In this document: one piece after another, positions 12,659-24,400 of the stretch
Position numbering within the stretch: the stretch's first letter is position 1
Layout: every line of letters starts with the position of its first letter
Source: Monocercomonoides exilis
Taxonomy: Eukaryota > Preaxostyla > Oxymonadida > Polymastigidae
Direction: 5' to 3'
Assembly: GCA_001643675.2 (NCBI GenBank)
Contig: LSRY02000025.1
Coordinates: 870,001-934,000 of the forward strand
Length of the DNA stretch: 64,000 nucleotides
Made by a program: the position numbers and the translations under genes
Notes under the pieces: generated by a model
What the model saw: the letters and a program-made list of their open reading frames with translations, nothing else
Databases searched by the model: none
What the model was told of the DNA's origin: nothing

Positions 12659-14146
12659 GAAAACTCTTCTCACAAGTTTCAGAAAACAATAAAAAGAAAA
12701 AGTGAGCAGGAATGACGGTTAAGATCAAAAATGAAGTTATCAAATAACTTCGTTCACAGAAAATTGATGAAAATATACAAATATGTTTGCATAATTTGTA
12801 GAATATACGAACACTTCAAATATTTTTAATCCAACTAATATAATCATTCATTTTTGTCATTTGGTAATTCGAATTAGAGATTAAAGTATCATAAAACAAA
12901 TGAAAAGTGACGAAAACAACAAGAAATGCTAGAAAAGAAAACGGATGGTGGAAATGGAAATAGGGTAAGTGGGAACAAAAATTACTGTTCAAAATGCTTT
13001 AAAAACGTAAATGTTCGTTATCAAAATAAGTTATAAGTCCATGTGGGATATTTTTTCTGGTAAATTTTGTCGAATTCGAATAATTGAATTTGTGACCCAT
13101 TTATGAAATTCTTAATCATTAAATCACCTGTTTCAAGTCTTTTTTTGATAAATAAAACCCTAATCTGTGATTTAGGTTCATATTTTAATTTATATTATAC
13201 CCTAATTCACTCGTTGTGTAGGCATTGATACCAACAGCCTCTCCAAAACCTAATTAGAAGTTATGAGAAATAATATTATTAGGGTTTGATCTTAGATTTT
13301 TTGATGAAAAAGGCAATTATTTATCGCTTGAATTTTGAGTCGAAAATGAATATTTCAATTTTATTGATTGCTTTGTATCCATTTAGTCTTTTTTTTTTTT
13401 TTTTTTTGAAATTAAACTTTCTTTGTGTTATTTTTTGAACAGTACGTTTTGTTCTCATTCACAGGAAATAGTTGTGGAACAAAAAAAAAAGTATGAATCT
13501 CAAAAGTTTTTTTATTACCAAATTTTTTAAAAAAGAAAAATTCAAAAATAATACTAACGAGGTCAACACGATCAAAACTTTGGTCAAAAAATTAAACTTA
13601 ATAAATTTAAATCTATCTTCTGAAAAATTTATTTTCAAAAACTTTGAGCGTTCAACTTTATAATTTAATATTATTTGTTTCAAAATGACTCACATTGAAT
13701 TCAAGCTAATGTTTGAAGCAATAATAGTGAAAAACTTTTTTGTATCTCATATTTAACAAAGTAAATAAAGAAGAATTTATCAAATTTTTGAATTAATTAC
13801 AATGTTTTTCCAGTGATGAAAGAATACATAGCATATCATATATTTTTCGCTGCAACCAGTAGTCTATAATCGATCTCTCATTTTGTCGATAAATATTTTT
13901 GTATTTGGAATAATCAATTCGATCGTTGAATCCATTACAAGAAACAGATTTCAATTATTCATTGCTTAACTCGATAGTTGCTTGTTAATAATGTCAATGC
14001 AAATGAGTGTGGTATGAAAGCTTATATTGTATTGATTGTTCAATGAAAATGGTGTTTAACGATGTCTTCTGATTTCATTTGCTTGGGAAAAAATGCAGAA
14101 GCCTCCAAACGCAAAATTCATTGGTACGCAAACATTTTTCGTTTGA
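12659..14146. other. AT-rich intergenic region, no gene seen
   Basis: About 1.5 kb with many stops on both strands. Small frames near 13,460-13,680 are composed of AAA/TTT codons and look like chance. A stretch around 12,750-12,775 shares the string ACAGAAAATTGATGAAAATA with the inverted repeat near 46.9 kb. Nothing else is supportable. Confidence 0.5.
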
Positions 14147-15550
14147 ATTCCTGATGATTGCGTTCTCTTCTTTGTTAATTTTGAAGAATTGTTTTCTGAA
14201 CTGGAGAATTGTTCTGAAATTGAACAAAAACAGAAAATCGAAGAAACGAACAAACTAATGGATGAAATGAATTCAACAGATTTTTTTTTTCATTATCGCA
14301 GATGAAAAATTAGATAAAATCCACAAAATGATAGAAGAAAAGAAAATATCATTGGAAAACACGATTTCGTTGTTGAAGCTTATTGGATATTGGGAAGTGA
14401 TAAGTAAAACAACTTTCTGTTGTTTTTCCAATTCTTTGTTGTGCAAAAGATTTGAGGAGATGATTATTGAGGAAGATAAGAAAAAAGAAGAAAAGAACAA
14501 AAAGCTTATTGCAGATCTTTGCGAATGCTACATGATGCTGCAGGACAGCGACATTTCAAAAAAATTGCTTTCAATTTGTATGTCTTGCGTTGTGAAAGTT
14601 GCCTTGAACAAAGAGGAAACTTTAAACACACAAAAAGAAGTGGAAATGGCTTTGTTTGTATTGGGCGACGATAGGAAATTTGATGTATGAACTTAATTCT
14701 TCATTTTTGATAACATTTTTATATTTCTTTCGTGAAGATTTATGACAAAAAATTGAACATAAAAAAGATCACAGAAATCATCCACTATCATCAGGAGCAT
14801 CACAACCTCACTCATGTTGCATATCAATCTGCTTGGTGGATTTTAATGCGTCGATTTAGATATAACAAAAGTTTGGAAGATATTATTGCGAATGAGCTTC
14901 ATTTTGTGAGGGAAGCTGCAAGAGAAATGGAAGCTCTGACAAGAAATGTGGATTGGACGAGAAAAGAAGACAAAGAAATGAAAGAAAGAATTACTTTGGA
15001 GAGATGGCTCAAAGCTTTGGATGTCTTTGGTACATTAGGCCAATTACAGAATGAGGAATTCACCAAACTGACAAAGCTTATTATAGGTATTTGTGGAGCA
15101 GCGAAGTGCAATCACAGAAAAGTCTATAAGAAGTACTATTCATTTTTGAGTTATTTCATTTTACAAAAAGCAGAATCTGAGGATTATTTGCTGTGTGAAG
15201 AGGCTATCGATTTCATTTTGGAGGAAATGCATGGGCCAACAATTAAACAGGAAGTTACAACGTTAAGCGCTTATGTGTTTTATAAGCTTTCTCGAATATT
15301 GAGCAGGAAAAAGGAAAAGAAAAATAGCTTGACTTCGTTTGTTTGGTTTGCCTGGAGCTGGCTGAATGGAAAGGAGAAAGAAGAAAGTGAAAAAGCAAAG
15401 CAGAAAATGATGCTGTATCGAAAGCTGCGTGAGAAGATGGAAGAAGAAGGATATGAAGATATTATTATCAGCTTCTATCGATCAATTATTTATTTTTCTG
15501 GTATTAGGAGGCTATCAAAAGATCTCAACTATTATTTTGTTTATCATTAA
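14147..15550 (+). pseudogene. Degenerate member of a lineage-specific protein family (unknown function)
   Basis: Two exons read 14328-14687 and 14739-15550 with an intron 14688-14738 (GTATGA...GTGAAG). The product is charged and mostly alpha-helical: DLCECYMMLQDSDISKKLL, ICMSCVVKVALNKEETL, EIIHYHQEHHNLTHVAYQSA, LHFVREAAREMEALTRNVDW. I recall repeated copies of this kind of protein in an oxymonad genome, always unannotated; that is memory, not a search. Upstream, FEELFSELENCSEIEQKQK is in a different frame, with the shift at a run of T's near 14,280, and no start codon joins it. Hence it is called broken, although the main body (about 390 aa) is open. Function unknown. Confidence 0.5.
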
Positions 15551-15819
15551 GAATCATGAAATAATAACAAACAAGAAGTGAATTTCTCCATCTGTTTCAA
15601 GATATTCATCAGAGTTTTACTTCCTGTTCTTCTTTTTTTTTTCTATGAATTTTTCTTGAAGTTGTTTTGCAGCTAATTTCGAATAATTTTTTTTTGGCCT
15701 TTCGTTTCTGTTTTCACCTCTCAATCTTTTTTTCTACTGGTGTAACATTCAGATTTGTAATTCACTTTATTTTGAATTTCTTTTATTTGCATTCATATTT
15801 GTTTTGTTGTTGTGCATTT

Positions 15820-16470
15820 TTACTCATTCACGTCTTCATCTTCGACACATGTTCCATCAACTTCCATTCGGAAATCCTCTTCTCCTTCATTGCAATCGCT
15901 GTAATTCAAACACCTCAAATCCTTCATCATTTTTACACTTGAGATCTTCAATTCCTCTTTCTCCATTTCTCAGGTTGCCAGTGCAATTTTCATCATGTTC
16001 TCTTCACCCCAAAAGAGCCGATGCCTTGTTTGTGGTTTCTCTGTCATCTTGCTCTGAAATGAAGTTGTTTCCAAAAATCCACCTTCTTCATTCATTGGCA
16101 CATTCAACAACACATCTTTTGAATGGAACTTCTCCTGTTCACATGCTTCAATTTGGAATTCTACTAGTTGCGGATGAAGAAAGAGAGGTTGAAGAAAGAA
16201 AGAGGAAATATTGCACTTATTGGATTGAGAAGACATTTTTTTTCTGTTTTTATCAAATGGAGCAAAGCGAAAGCCGTTTTGACTGAAGATGAAAGAGCTG
16301 AATTTTCTGAATAATCTGGTTTCAATTGTTTTTCATCAAATTTTAATTTGATTGTCATGGTTCTTTTGGTGGAAACACCAATTATTTTGCCTCTGAAAAG
16401 CAGTTGAATAATCTCTTTAATATCTTCAGCTCCTTCTGTAAATGATGAAAATCATAGCTTTTCTTCATCA

Positions 16471-16501
<31 letters not shown>

Positions 16502-17175
16502 TGTCTTCTTCTTCTTCGTCTTCGTCTTCGTCTTCGTCTTCGTCTTCGTCTTCGTCTTCTTCGTCTTCTTCTTCTTCTTCTTCTTCTTGTTTTAAAAAGT
16601 GGAGAAAAAGACAAAAGAGAGAATTTTCATTTTCTATTTCGACCATAGACAGCAATGCGATTTGTTCGTTTCCTTCGAAACCTCACCAGAATTCATCAAC
16701 GAAGGAGCATATTTCTGGTGAATGAGTACAATGCAATGATAATACGATTCTGTGAAAGCGGGCTTTAGAGCAATGGAGTCTGGAGGATGAATTAAAGAGT
16801 CATCTGAGATGAAAAGCAAATGAGGGACATAACTGAAGAAAAGGAGAAAGAAAATCAAAGGACGACCTGAAATGAGCAGCTTGAGGGAGATTGTGCAGGG
16901 AAGCTGAAGAAAGACGCATTGCTTTCAATGAATGGAGCGATTAGTGCTTGTGCGAAAGCAAAACAGATGAAGGGGGAAAAAAGATGGATGAGCGACAGAA
17001 GATCCAGAAAAGTGGGGGAAAGCAGAGTGAATGTGCTCTGATTGGCTTCTCGCAGTTGGAGCTAAACGACTGGATTGAAGTGTTTGGAAGGGAGATGAGC
17101 GAGTCGACTTTGTTAACTTCAGCAATAAAAATAGACAGATGAAAGCAGAATGACAAAAGCTGAGGAAAGAAAGGC
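15820..17175 (-). pseudogene. Broken minus-strand coding region, unidentified
   Basis: Several protein-like stretches follow one another on the minus strand but not in one frame. 16634-16858 gives DDSLIHPPDSIALKPAF and YYHCIVLIHQKYAPSLM; 16164-16400 gives EGAEDIKEIIQLLFRGKIIG; 15970-16236 gives LVEFQIEACEQEKFHSKDV; 15820-15966 gives MEKEELKISSVKMMKD and NEGEEDFRMEVDGTCVEDED, ending in TAA. A run of A's near 16,240 marks a frameshift, and single in-frame TGA codons interrupt at about 15,970 and 16,450. A Glu/Asp microsatellite lies between. TGA is a real stop elsewhere here, so this reads as a decaying gene. No family recognised. Confidence 0.35.
16478..16592. repeat. CTT/CGT-type microsatellite
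   Basis: Tandem CTT and CTTCGT units. They read as Glu/Asp on the minus strand and Ser or Leu/Arg on the plus strand. Confidence 0.8.
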
Positions 17176-17640
17176 AAAAGAAAGGAAGAGTCCGAGAGTG
17201 AATGAGAGTGAATGAGAGAGAGAGATGTTTAATAATATTAAAAAATGGAAATAGAAATGCTCATTCAGAGTCTCTAACATTACTCAGAGCCACCAGAGCC
17301 ATCTCCACATCTTTTTGTGTTTCTTTGCCTTGACCCTTGTTCAACACAGATTTTGAAATGAAATTTCGAGACTTCATTTAAAAACCATGAAAGAAACGCT
17401 TTAATGAAAAAATCCTTGGATCGAACGTATACTTTTATTTTTCTTCTCTCTCTTTTTTCTTTTTAAGCATTCAATAAACAAAAAGAAGTTTCCATTGAAT
17501 TTTTCCAATTTTTTGAAACAAACTTTTTCATTCTTTTTATCCATTTTCTTTTCATTTTTTCTTTTGAAGCAAGTATTATTTCTGATTTTTGAAAGAAATA
17601 ATCCACTTTATCAAATATGATGATTTTTAAAAAGAAAGCA

Positions 17641-18375
17641 TCAGGGAAGAGGGAACGAATCGTGCGGGCCATGTGCACAATCAACTCGAATGAGTGGCTG
17701 GAAGAGATTGCTTTTGTCCAGCAAGGAGAACAGATGGAATGGGCGTTGTGCTGCTTTGGGGAAGCAAGGGAGTAGCAACAGGCACAGCAAGACACCACAA
17801 AAGACAGCATATTCAGATGGCTTTGGCTTCGCTAAAATTGGCGCAATCCAGCGCAATGCAGGAGATAGGATCGAAGCCAGAGGCATCGGAGGAGCATCAG
17901 CAAGGGAATATGGAAAAGGAATTTCTTTGGTTGCAGGAAAAATAAAAACAGAAGGAAAATAAAATAATAAAAAAAAAGTCAATAATTATTGTATCTTCAG
18001 AGTGATGTGGCTGCAATCTTTTATTGTTGAAGCAGTGAAACGAAAAATGGAAAAGCAAAACAAAGGAAAGAAATAATATTTTTTATGATGCTTCCAACCT
18101 CAGCATATTGAATACCCTTTTGTGCTTGGCTTTTGTGCCATTCTTTGGCCAAGAAGGCCGAGGGTGATGCAATGCGAATTGGCAAGGCCTGGCTCAGACA
18201 ATCGATTATTGGTTGCCGGAGGGCTTCAGGGAAAGCCCTTGGCTGTCGCAAGCCTGAGCAAGGATGCAGAAGCACATGGCAGTGCGACTCTGTCGTTGAG
18301 AATCGCCTGTTCTGCGAAAATGAGGCCAAGAGGAGCAAAATATGTGCGTTGTGCAAACAAATAAGCAAACTTTAG
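17641..18375 (+). pseudogene. Possible remnant of a repeat-rich (TRANK1/TPR-like) protein gene
   Basis: Plus-strand pieces in shifting frames look like helical-repeat modules: INSNEWLEEIAFVQQGEQ then WALCCFGEARE, TARHHKRQHIQMALASLKLA, and near 18,150 AEGDAMRIGKAWLRQSIIG. The spacing of W..A..CF..A followed by a long helix resembles the C-terminal repeats of TRANK1-like helicases, but I cannot confirm this. The minus strand also has an open stretch here (LSQALPIRIASPSAFLAKEW), so even the strand is uncertain. Frames are broken and no start or end can be defined. Confidence 0.25.
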
Positions 18376-18475
18376 GGGGAAAAAACAAACACAAAACAAA
18401 CATCACTGGCGATGATCACCAGCGCAATTGAAATTCTCTTCTTTCAAATACACATTCTTTTTTCTCATTTCTTTT

Positions 18476-21400
18476 TCATTCTCGGTTTTTGGTGTTGACC
18501 GTTGGCTGGGCTTCGTTGGCAGTGCTGCTGGCTGAGAAGGCCAAGGATGTTGTGCCTTGCCTGTGCCCGTCGACCGAGTCTTCGAGGTCGGCTGCGTCTG
18601 TGAGGGTGAGGACAGCTGCGCCAGGCGGGAAGCGCCCGATGAACTCTCTTTTGAGCTGGACAAGGGAGGGGCGTGCACCAGGCGACTGGGACACACAGCT
18701 CTTCACCAGAACAAAGAAGGAGGAGCGCTGCACTGCCTCGAGTGCTGGCCGCTCTCCGTTCGCAATCTTCTGCCCTGCCACCTCTGCCTCATACTCCCCA
18801 AACGGGATCTGCAGCGTCAGGCACTCCCACAGCATCATCCCAATCGAAAATACAACCGACTCCTTTGCTGCTCTCATCTTCTTGTTGATCAGCAGCTCAG
18901 GCGCCTTCCATCTCAAACACTCTTTCCTGAAGTCATCTTCATCCTCAAACGCCGATGAAGGAAGAGAGTCACTTTCATCATCATCATCACTGGCAGAAGT
19001 TGCAACAGTCGATGATGAGACAGACGATGAATCCGAATCATCATTAGACAATAAGTCAGAGTGCATCACAATGCAGATGACCATATGTTCCGAAAACAGC
19101 ACGATGTGAGGACTCAGATTGGCAAGCGATTGAAGAGGATTGTCCATTTCTTCAAACGAGTGAAGTGCCCCATTCGCCACCCAGAACAGGATCTGGGCAG
19201 CTGTCTGTTCTCTCTCCTGAAAAGTTCCAATCGCCATCTCCTTCTTCTCATTTTTTCCGTGCAGCAACATGAACAGAGAATCCCTCAAATCCACAATCAG
19301 CTTCTCATGAGGAGATGAACATGCCATTGCATCCACCAGATTCGACATGGATGAAGTGGTTGGGCACAGGTCCTCTCTCTGAACAAATGTTGAATCTGTA
19401 TCTGATGTGTCTGTGGTTGAAGTGGATGAAATGGATGGAGAAGGAGATCTCTTTCTTGTCTCTTCCTCTTCATCCTTCTCCAGCATCCATTCTGGAATCT
19501 TGTCTGAATCCTTTCCCAGAATGTATTCAGTGGATCCACTCTCAGCCAAAAGATACTCCGACGATTCTGAATGTTGCATATTCGTATCATATATTCTCTT
19601 CTTTATCCTCTCTTCATTTTTCTTCTCTGCCTCCTTCTCTGCTTTCCTCCACTGCTCCTCAGGTGACATTTCCATTGTTACCATCTCAATCAGCTTCGGA
19701 TCTTTCTTCACCGTGTCATTCACAATCTCTCTTAGATCTTTGTTCTCATTCCTTGCCTTCCTCCAACGAACAGCCAGAACAACAATGACTACAAGCAGTA
19801 TAATGCATATTATGCACACAATGATAACAATAATCGGCCATATTGATTTTTCTTTCTTTCCTCCTTCAACAAGTTTTTCGTCTCCATTCTTTGCTTCACT
19901 TGCATTCTTCAGAATGAAAGGCTCAGTGGCAGAGGGAGCATCAGCATTGCCAAAGAGCAGACACACAGACACCTCTGCCTCTGCTGGCGCCTCTCGAAGG
20001 ATGCTCCCTTGTATTACCCCAAAGGCCTCCTTTTCCGAGACAAGCCCTTTTGCATCGAACTCGTACCGATGCAGCAATTCCTCGGTTCCGATGGTTGTTG
20101 CCAGCCGGAACGACAGATTGCAGGGCAAGAGGAGCTCTCCCTGGAATCTGATTGTGACCTCGCTCTGTTCATCTGCTTCGTTTCCCGCCTCGTGTGCAGA
20201 ACGGAGTGTTGGGATGAAGAAGGGGGACAGCCTGTGGCGGGGGATGCCGGCAAGCGTGCATCCGCTGTCCAGTATCCACAGAGAGGTGTTGTCTTTCGCG
20301 CCGTCTCCCCCTTTCAAGCTCGCCAGCGTCAGCGACGCCCCATCGGAGCAGGCGATGTTCCGGCGGGCAGACGGATAGCTGCTGGCCGAAGGGCTGCTGC
20401 GGGCAGAGGGGCTGTTCCCCACAAACTTTGCATCGTCCATGCGGACAGTGCCTCCCGAGACAGACAGCGCTCCATCCGATGCGTTTGCCACTGTGAGATC
20501 GCTGATGGCTGCTGTTGTGTTGCACAGATGGACCAGCGATGCATTCCACGAGCAGATGCTGTCTGCGCTGTTTCTGTTTCCATTTGCACTTGCACTTGCA
20601 GCTGTTCCTGTGGGTGCTCCCTCAAACACACACATGGCCAGCGAGAGATCTGCTGCATTGCTCACACTCACAACGCTCCCCTGCTGTGCTTGTCCATCTG
20701 CATCGTTGCCAGAGGATGGGCCACATTGTGAGCAGGTGAAGTTGGACAGGGATATGTGTGCAGAAGAGGAAGACGCAGAAAGCACAGACGAGCTGAAGGA
20801 GGTGCTTGTGCTTGTGCTGGTGCTGGTGCTGGAGCATGTGTTTGTGCAGTTGTGGAAAGACGAGCCAGAAAAGGCAATGTCTCCCGTGGCAGTGGCGGGG
20901 AGACAGAGGATGCTGCCCTGCGAAAACACCAGATGCTCGGCTGCCACGCTGTGTGCCGAGGCGCTCTGGCACTGGCGGAACTCGAAGGCGCTGGCTGACA
21001 GCTGGAGGTGCTGGAGGTTTATGTTTGCGAGGGCGACATGGTCGGCAGCGGAGAGGAGGAAAGGCGGGAGAGCGAACGCGAGGTGCAGGACGGAGCAGTT
21101 GTCGACAGTCAGGTGGCCACCCTCGATGGCGAGCAGGGAGGAGTTGAGGAGCACTGGGTGTGCAGCTGGCGAGGCGGTTGGCGAGGTGGTTGTCGAGGTG
21201 GCTGATGAAGCGGAAGAGGAAGCAAACTGGACAAAGGAGAGCGAGAGGTGGCCATCGGTGTGGCACACAACAGCACTGCCTGTGTGCGAAAAGGATTGGC
21301 TGAAGAGGAAGTCGAGGCACTCGATCCGGACGTTTGCAGAGGTTGCGAGGATGGCTGGGCAGTGCTGGATGGGGGTGTCGAGATGGACAAGCGCAGAGGA

Positions 21401-24400
21401 CGGGGACTCGAGCGAGCGGATGCTCACGCTGGTTGCGCTGCATGGCGCGCAGATGGCTGTCTGGTGCGACACCAGCAGCTGGGAGTATTGAGACGGAACG
21501 ATGTGCTGCACCCCCTCGTTCAGCGATTCGCAAGGCTTGCCGAACTCTCCACATTGCTTGCTGTCTGTGTGATTGTCTGCAACAGAAGACACAAAGATCG
21601 TCTCGCTCTGGTATTTCACAACCCTCAGCAGCAGATCCTCTTCCCCCACAAACGAGTCGGTTGTGCAGCCCCACATTGCTAGATCCTTCACAAACGGCGC
21701 TCGGAAGTCCAGCAAGAATTGTTCATCTGCAATTTGATTTTCGAGTGAGTGGCATCGAACATACACGTCTCTCCCTCTAAACGCTGAGTTATCTTTGAAC
21801 GTAATATTCGAGAACACAAAGTTCAGAGGCTGCTCAGCTGTCGAGGTGCACTCCAGAAACAGCCACCCGCCTCTTCCTGTGGTTGAGCAGAAGCACTCAG
21901 AAATCGTGCAAAACGAGCAGTCAAACTTTCCTCCTTCGTTCAACAGGGAAAATATTGCCCCTCCCTTTCCACACCTCGTTCCACCACACTTCTTCATCGT
22001 TGTGTTTCGTATCACCATTTTCAAAGGCTCAACATCATTGTCATTTCGAATGACAGGAATATCAGCAGTTGTGTTCTGGGTGACTTCTTCGAATGAACTC
22101 CACTCAACAACAATATCTTGTTCAACTTCATTTTTTCCTCTTCTCGAACTCTTTGAAATGCTCAATCCACTTGCTCCATCCAGATCAACATTCCTCATCG
22201 TCAGATTTTTGATGTTCAGAATCGTTGAAGATAACACAGAAATCACATCCTTTGAAAAAGATAACGATTGCATTGTCACCAATTCCAATTGAACTGTGCC
22301 TCCATCTGCCTTGATCAATCCATAGCTGATTATTTCTTCTCCGCTTTCTTCCATTTTTGTGAATGAACAGTCCTTCACAGTCAACGACGCATCACTTGAG
22401 CCAACATGCTTCAAACTTTTAACATCACCAGTGAATGAAGATGGCATCACAAAGTTTATCAGTTCGAAGTTTGTAATTCCCTGAATCTTCATTGCTGCTT
22501 CCTCTGTTCCTTCAAGCGAAGCGAGACATTCCAAGGAGCTAATGAGGCTATTATCCGATTTTATTGCAGCCCCGCTGACATCAACACATTTCTGAAGAAT
22601 TCCGTTTCCTTTGATCTTTATATCCCTTTCATTTCCCTCAGGCAATCGATCCAGAGAGTAATCGATTGACAGGCAAGGACAATCCAAAAACCCACAGGCA
22701 CCCATATCTTTTCCTTCACCTCCAACAAATATCTCTGATCCAAGTGCAATCCAGAAATACACCAGAGGGATGGCATTTGTTGTGTCACTTCCATCAAACC
22801 CTCTCATCGAATCCAAGGAAATATCAGTCAGATGCTCAGATACAAACGGAAGGGATGCATTTGTGATGCTCTTTGTCAGGCTTGGCGATTCGACAAACAG
22901 GTCATTTCCATATCTTGCAACATTCGGCTTTTCTGGGCCAAAAACAGGAGATGAGATCACAAACAAAGAATAATCATCAATCAACTTCAGTGCCATTCCT
23001 CCTCCAAAGCCAGATTTCTCCTCTCCAGTCGGTGCAGTGCATCCTGCGAATGTGCAAGAAATAATATTCAATTTTGTGTTCCCTTTCAACTGAGAAAACA
23101 TTGCCCCTCCTCTGCTTCCATCAGCAAGCACAGAGCATCCATCAAAAACGCATTCTTCAATATTTATTTCTCCATTTGAATTTTCATCATTGCTGTTGTC
23201 AATGCTCACACAGCCTCCACTTCCAGCTGTTCTTTCTATTTCTGTGAAAGTGCAGTTCGTCATGCTCAACCACTGATTGCTCATCAACTCGGCCTTTGAA
23301 CCACTTCCAGTCAATGAGATCAATGGATTTCCGCTCAAAGGGATTGACGAAGCTGAGAACGAATCAATTGTCAGGATTCCCGAGGCAATGGATAAGAATA
23401 AGGATACCAGTTCTGATGAAGAATCTTGAAGAGTTAAAGAACATTGAGACAGCGTTAGTGATGAAGAAGATGATGAAATAAAAGTGGAATGTGATGAAAA
23501 AGAAGAAGGAAGAGAGAAGATAAGTTTTGACAAGACTGTTTCAACGCTTGTTATTACCATCGCTGAATTGGATGTTGCACTCGAATCAGAGACTGTCCAG
23601 CCACTTTCATCATCATTTCCTCGGATTTCATGCTTCTGATTGGCAAAAGCCAATTCATCAGCCATCATAATCATTCCACTCACAGCAACTTTCTTTGTTT
23701 CTGTTTGACGTGTGAGAGAGTGCTTTATTGTCAAACAGGGGAATTTGACTATTCCGCAATGAGAATGATCAGATGCCTCAGTATTACTCACATATATTTC
23801 TTCCGGGGTGGGAAGGAGATATATGCACAGAGGGATGGCCACAGTCGTATTTCCATTGTCATATCCTTGCACTCTGTCAAAAGAATCCAAAGAGGCTGTC
23901 ACACACGTAATCTTTTGTGACTTTGCAGTTTCTTCCAGGTCTGGTGAAAGGACAAAGATATCATTCCCCCATTTGGCTGTGTTCGTTCCAAATGAAGATG
24001 AGATCAGGATGTTTGGACTTCCAGTCGATAACTGAAGGAGGATTCCACCCCCAAGACCATTGGATGCCGAACAAAAGCATCCATCGAAAGATCCGCCATT
24101 CACTTTCACTTCATTTTCTACTCCTGCACATAACATCATTGATCCTCCATTCTCTGAGCCTGTGCTCCCACAACCAGAAAATGAGCATGAATTCAGCTTA
24201 ATGTTAATCTTATCGTTGGAAAATGAGATTACAGCTGCTTCACTATTTGTTCTCTCAATCCCATCAAAGGCACACTCCGAAAGCGTCAATGATATTTCAT
24301 TTGTCGAAGAAAGCGAAAACAATGAAGTTGTGGAGATCGTCTTTGCCCAGTTCACATTGTCCACCTGCAGCATACCATTCTGAACATTGAGCAGCTCTGT

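Noticed and set aside
13459-13683. Overlapping small frames on both strands
   Set aside because: Composition is almost entirely AAA, TTT and AAT codons in an AT-rich spacer; no start context or protein character.
15820-16660. TGA recoding (two in-frame TGA codons in one frame)
   Set aside because: TGA is the terminal stop of PIG-V at its conserved C-terminus and of other genes here; pseudogene decay explains the codons better.
18489-21780. Plus-strand frames opposite the giant surface gene
   Set aside because: They arise from the GC-rich antisense of an intact 7.9-kb frame with clear protein motifs.
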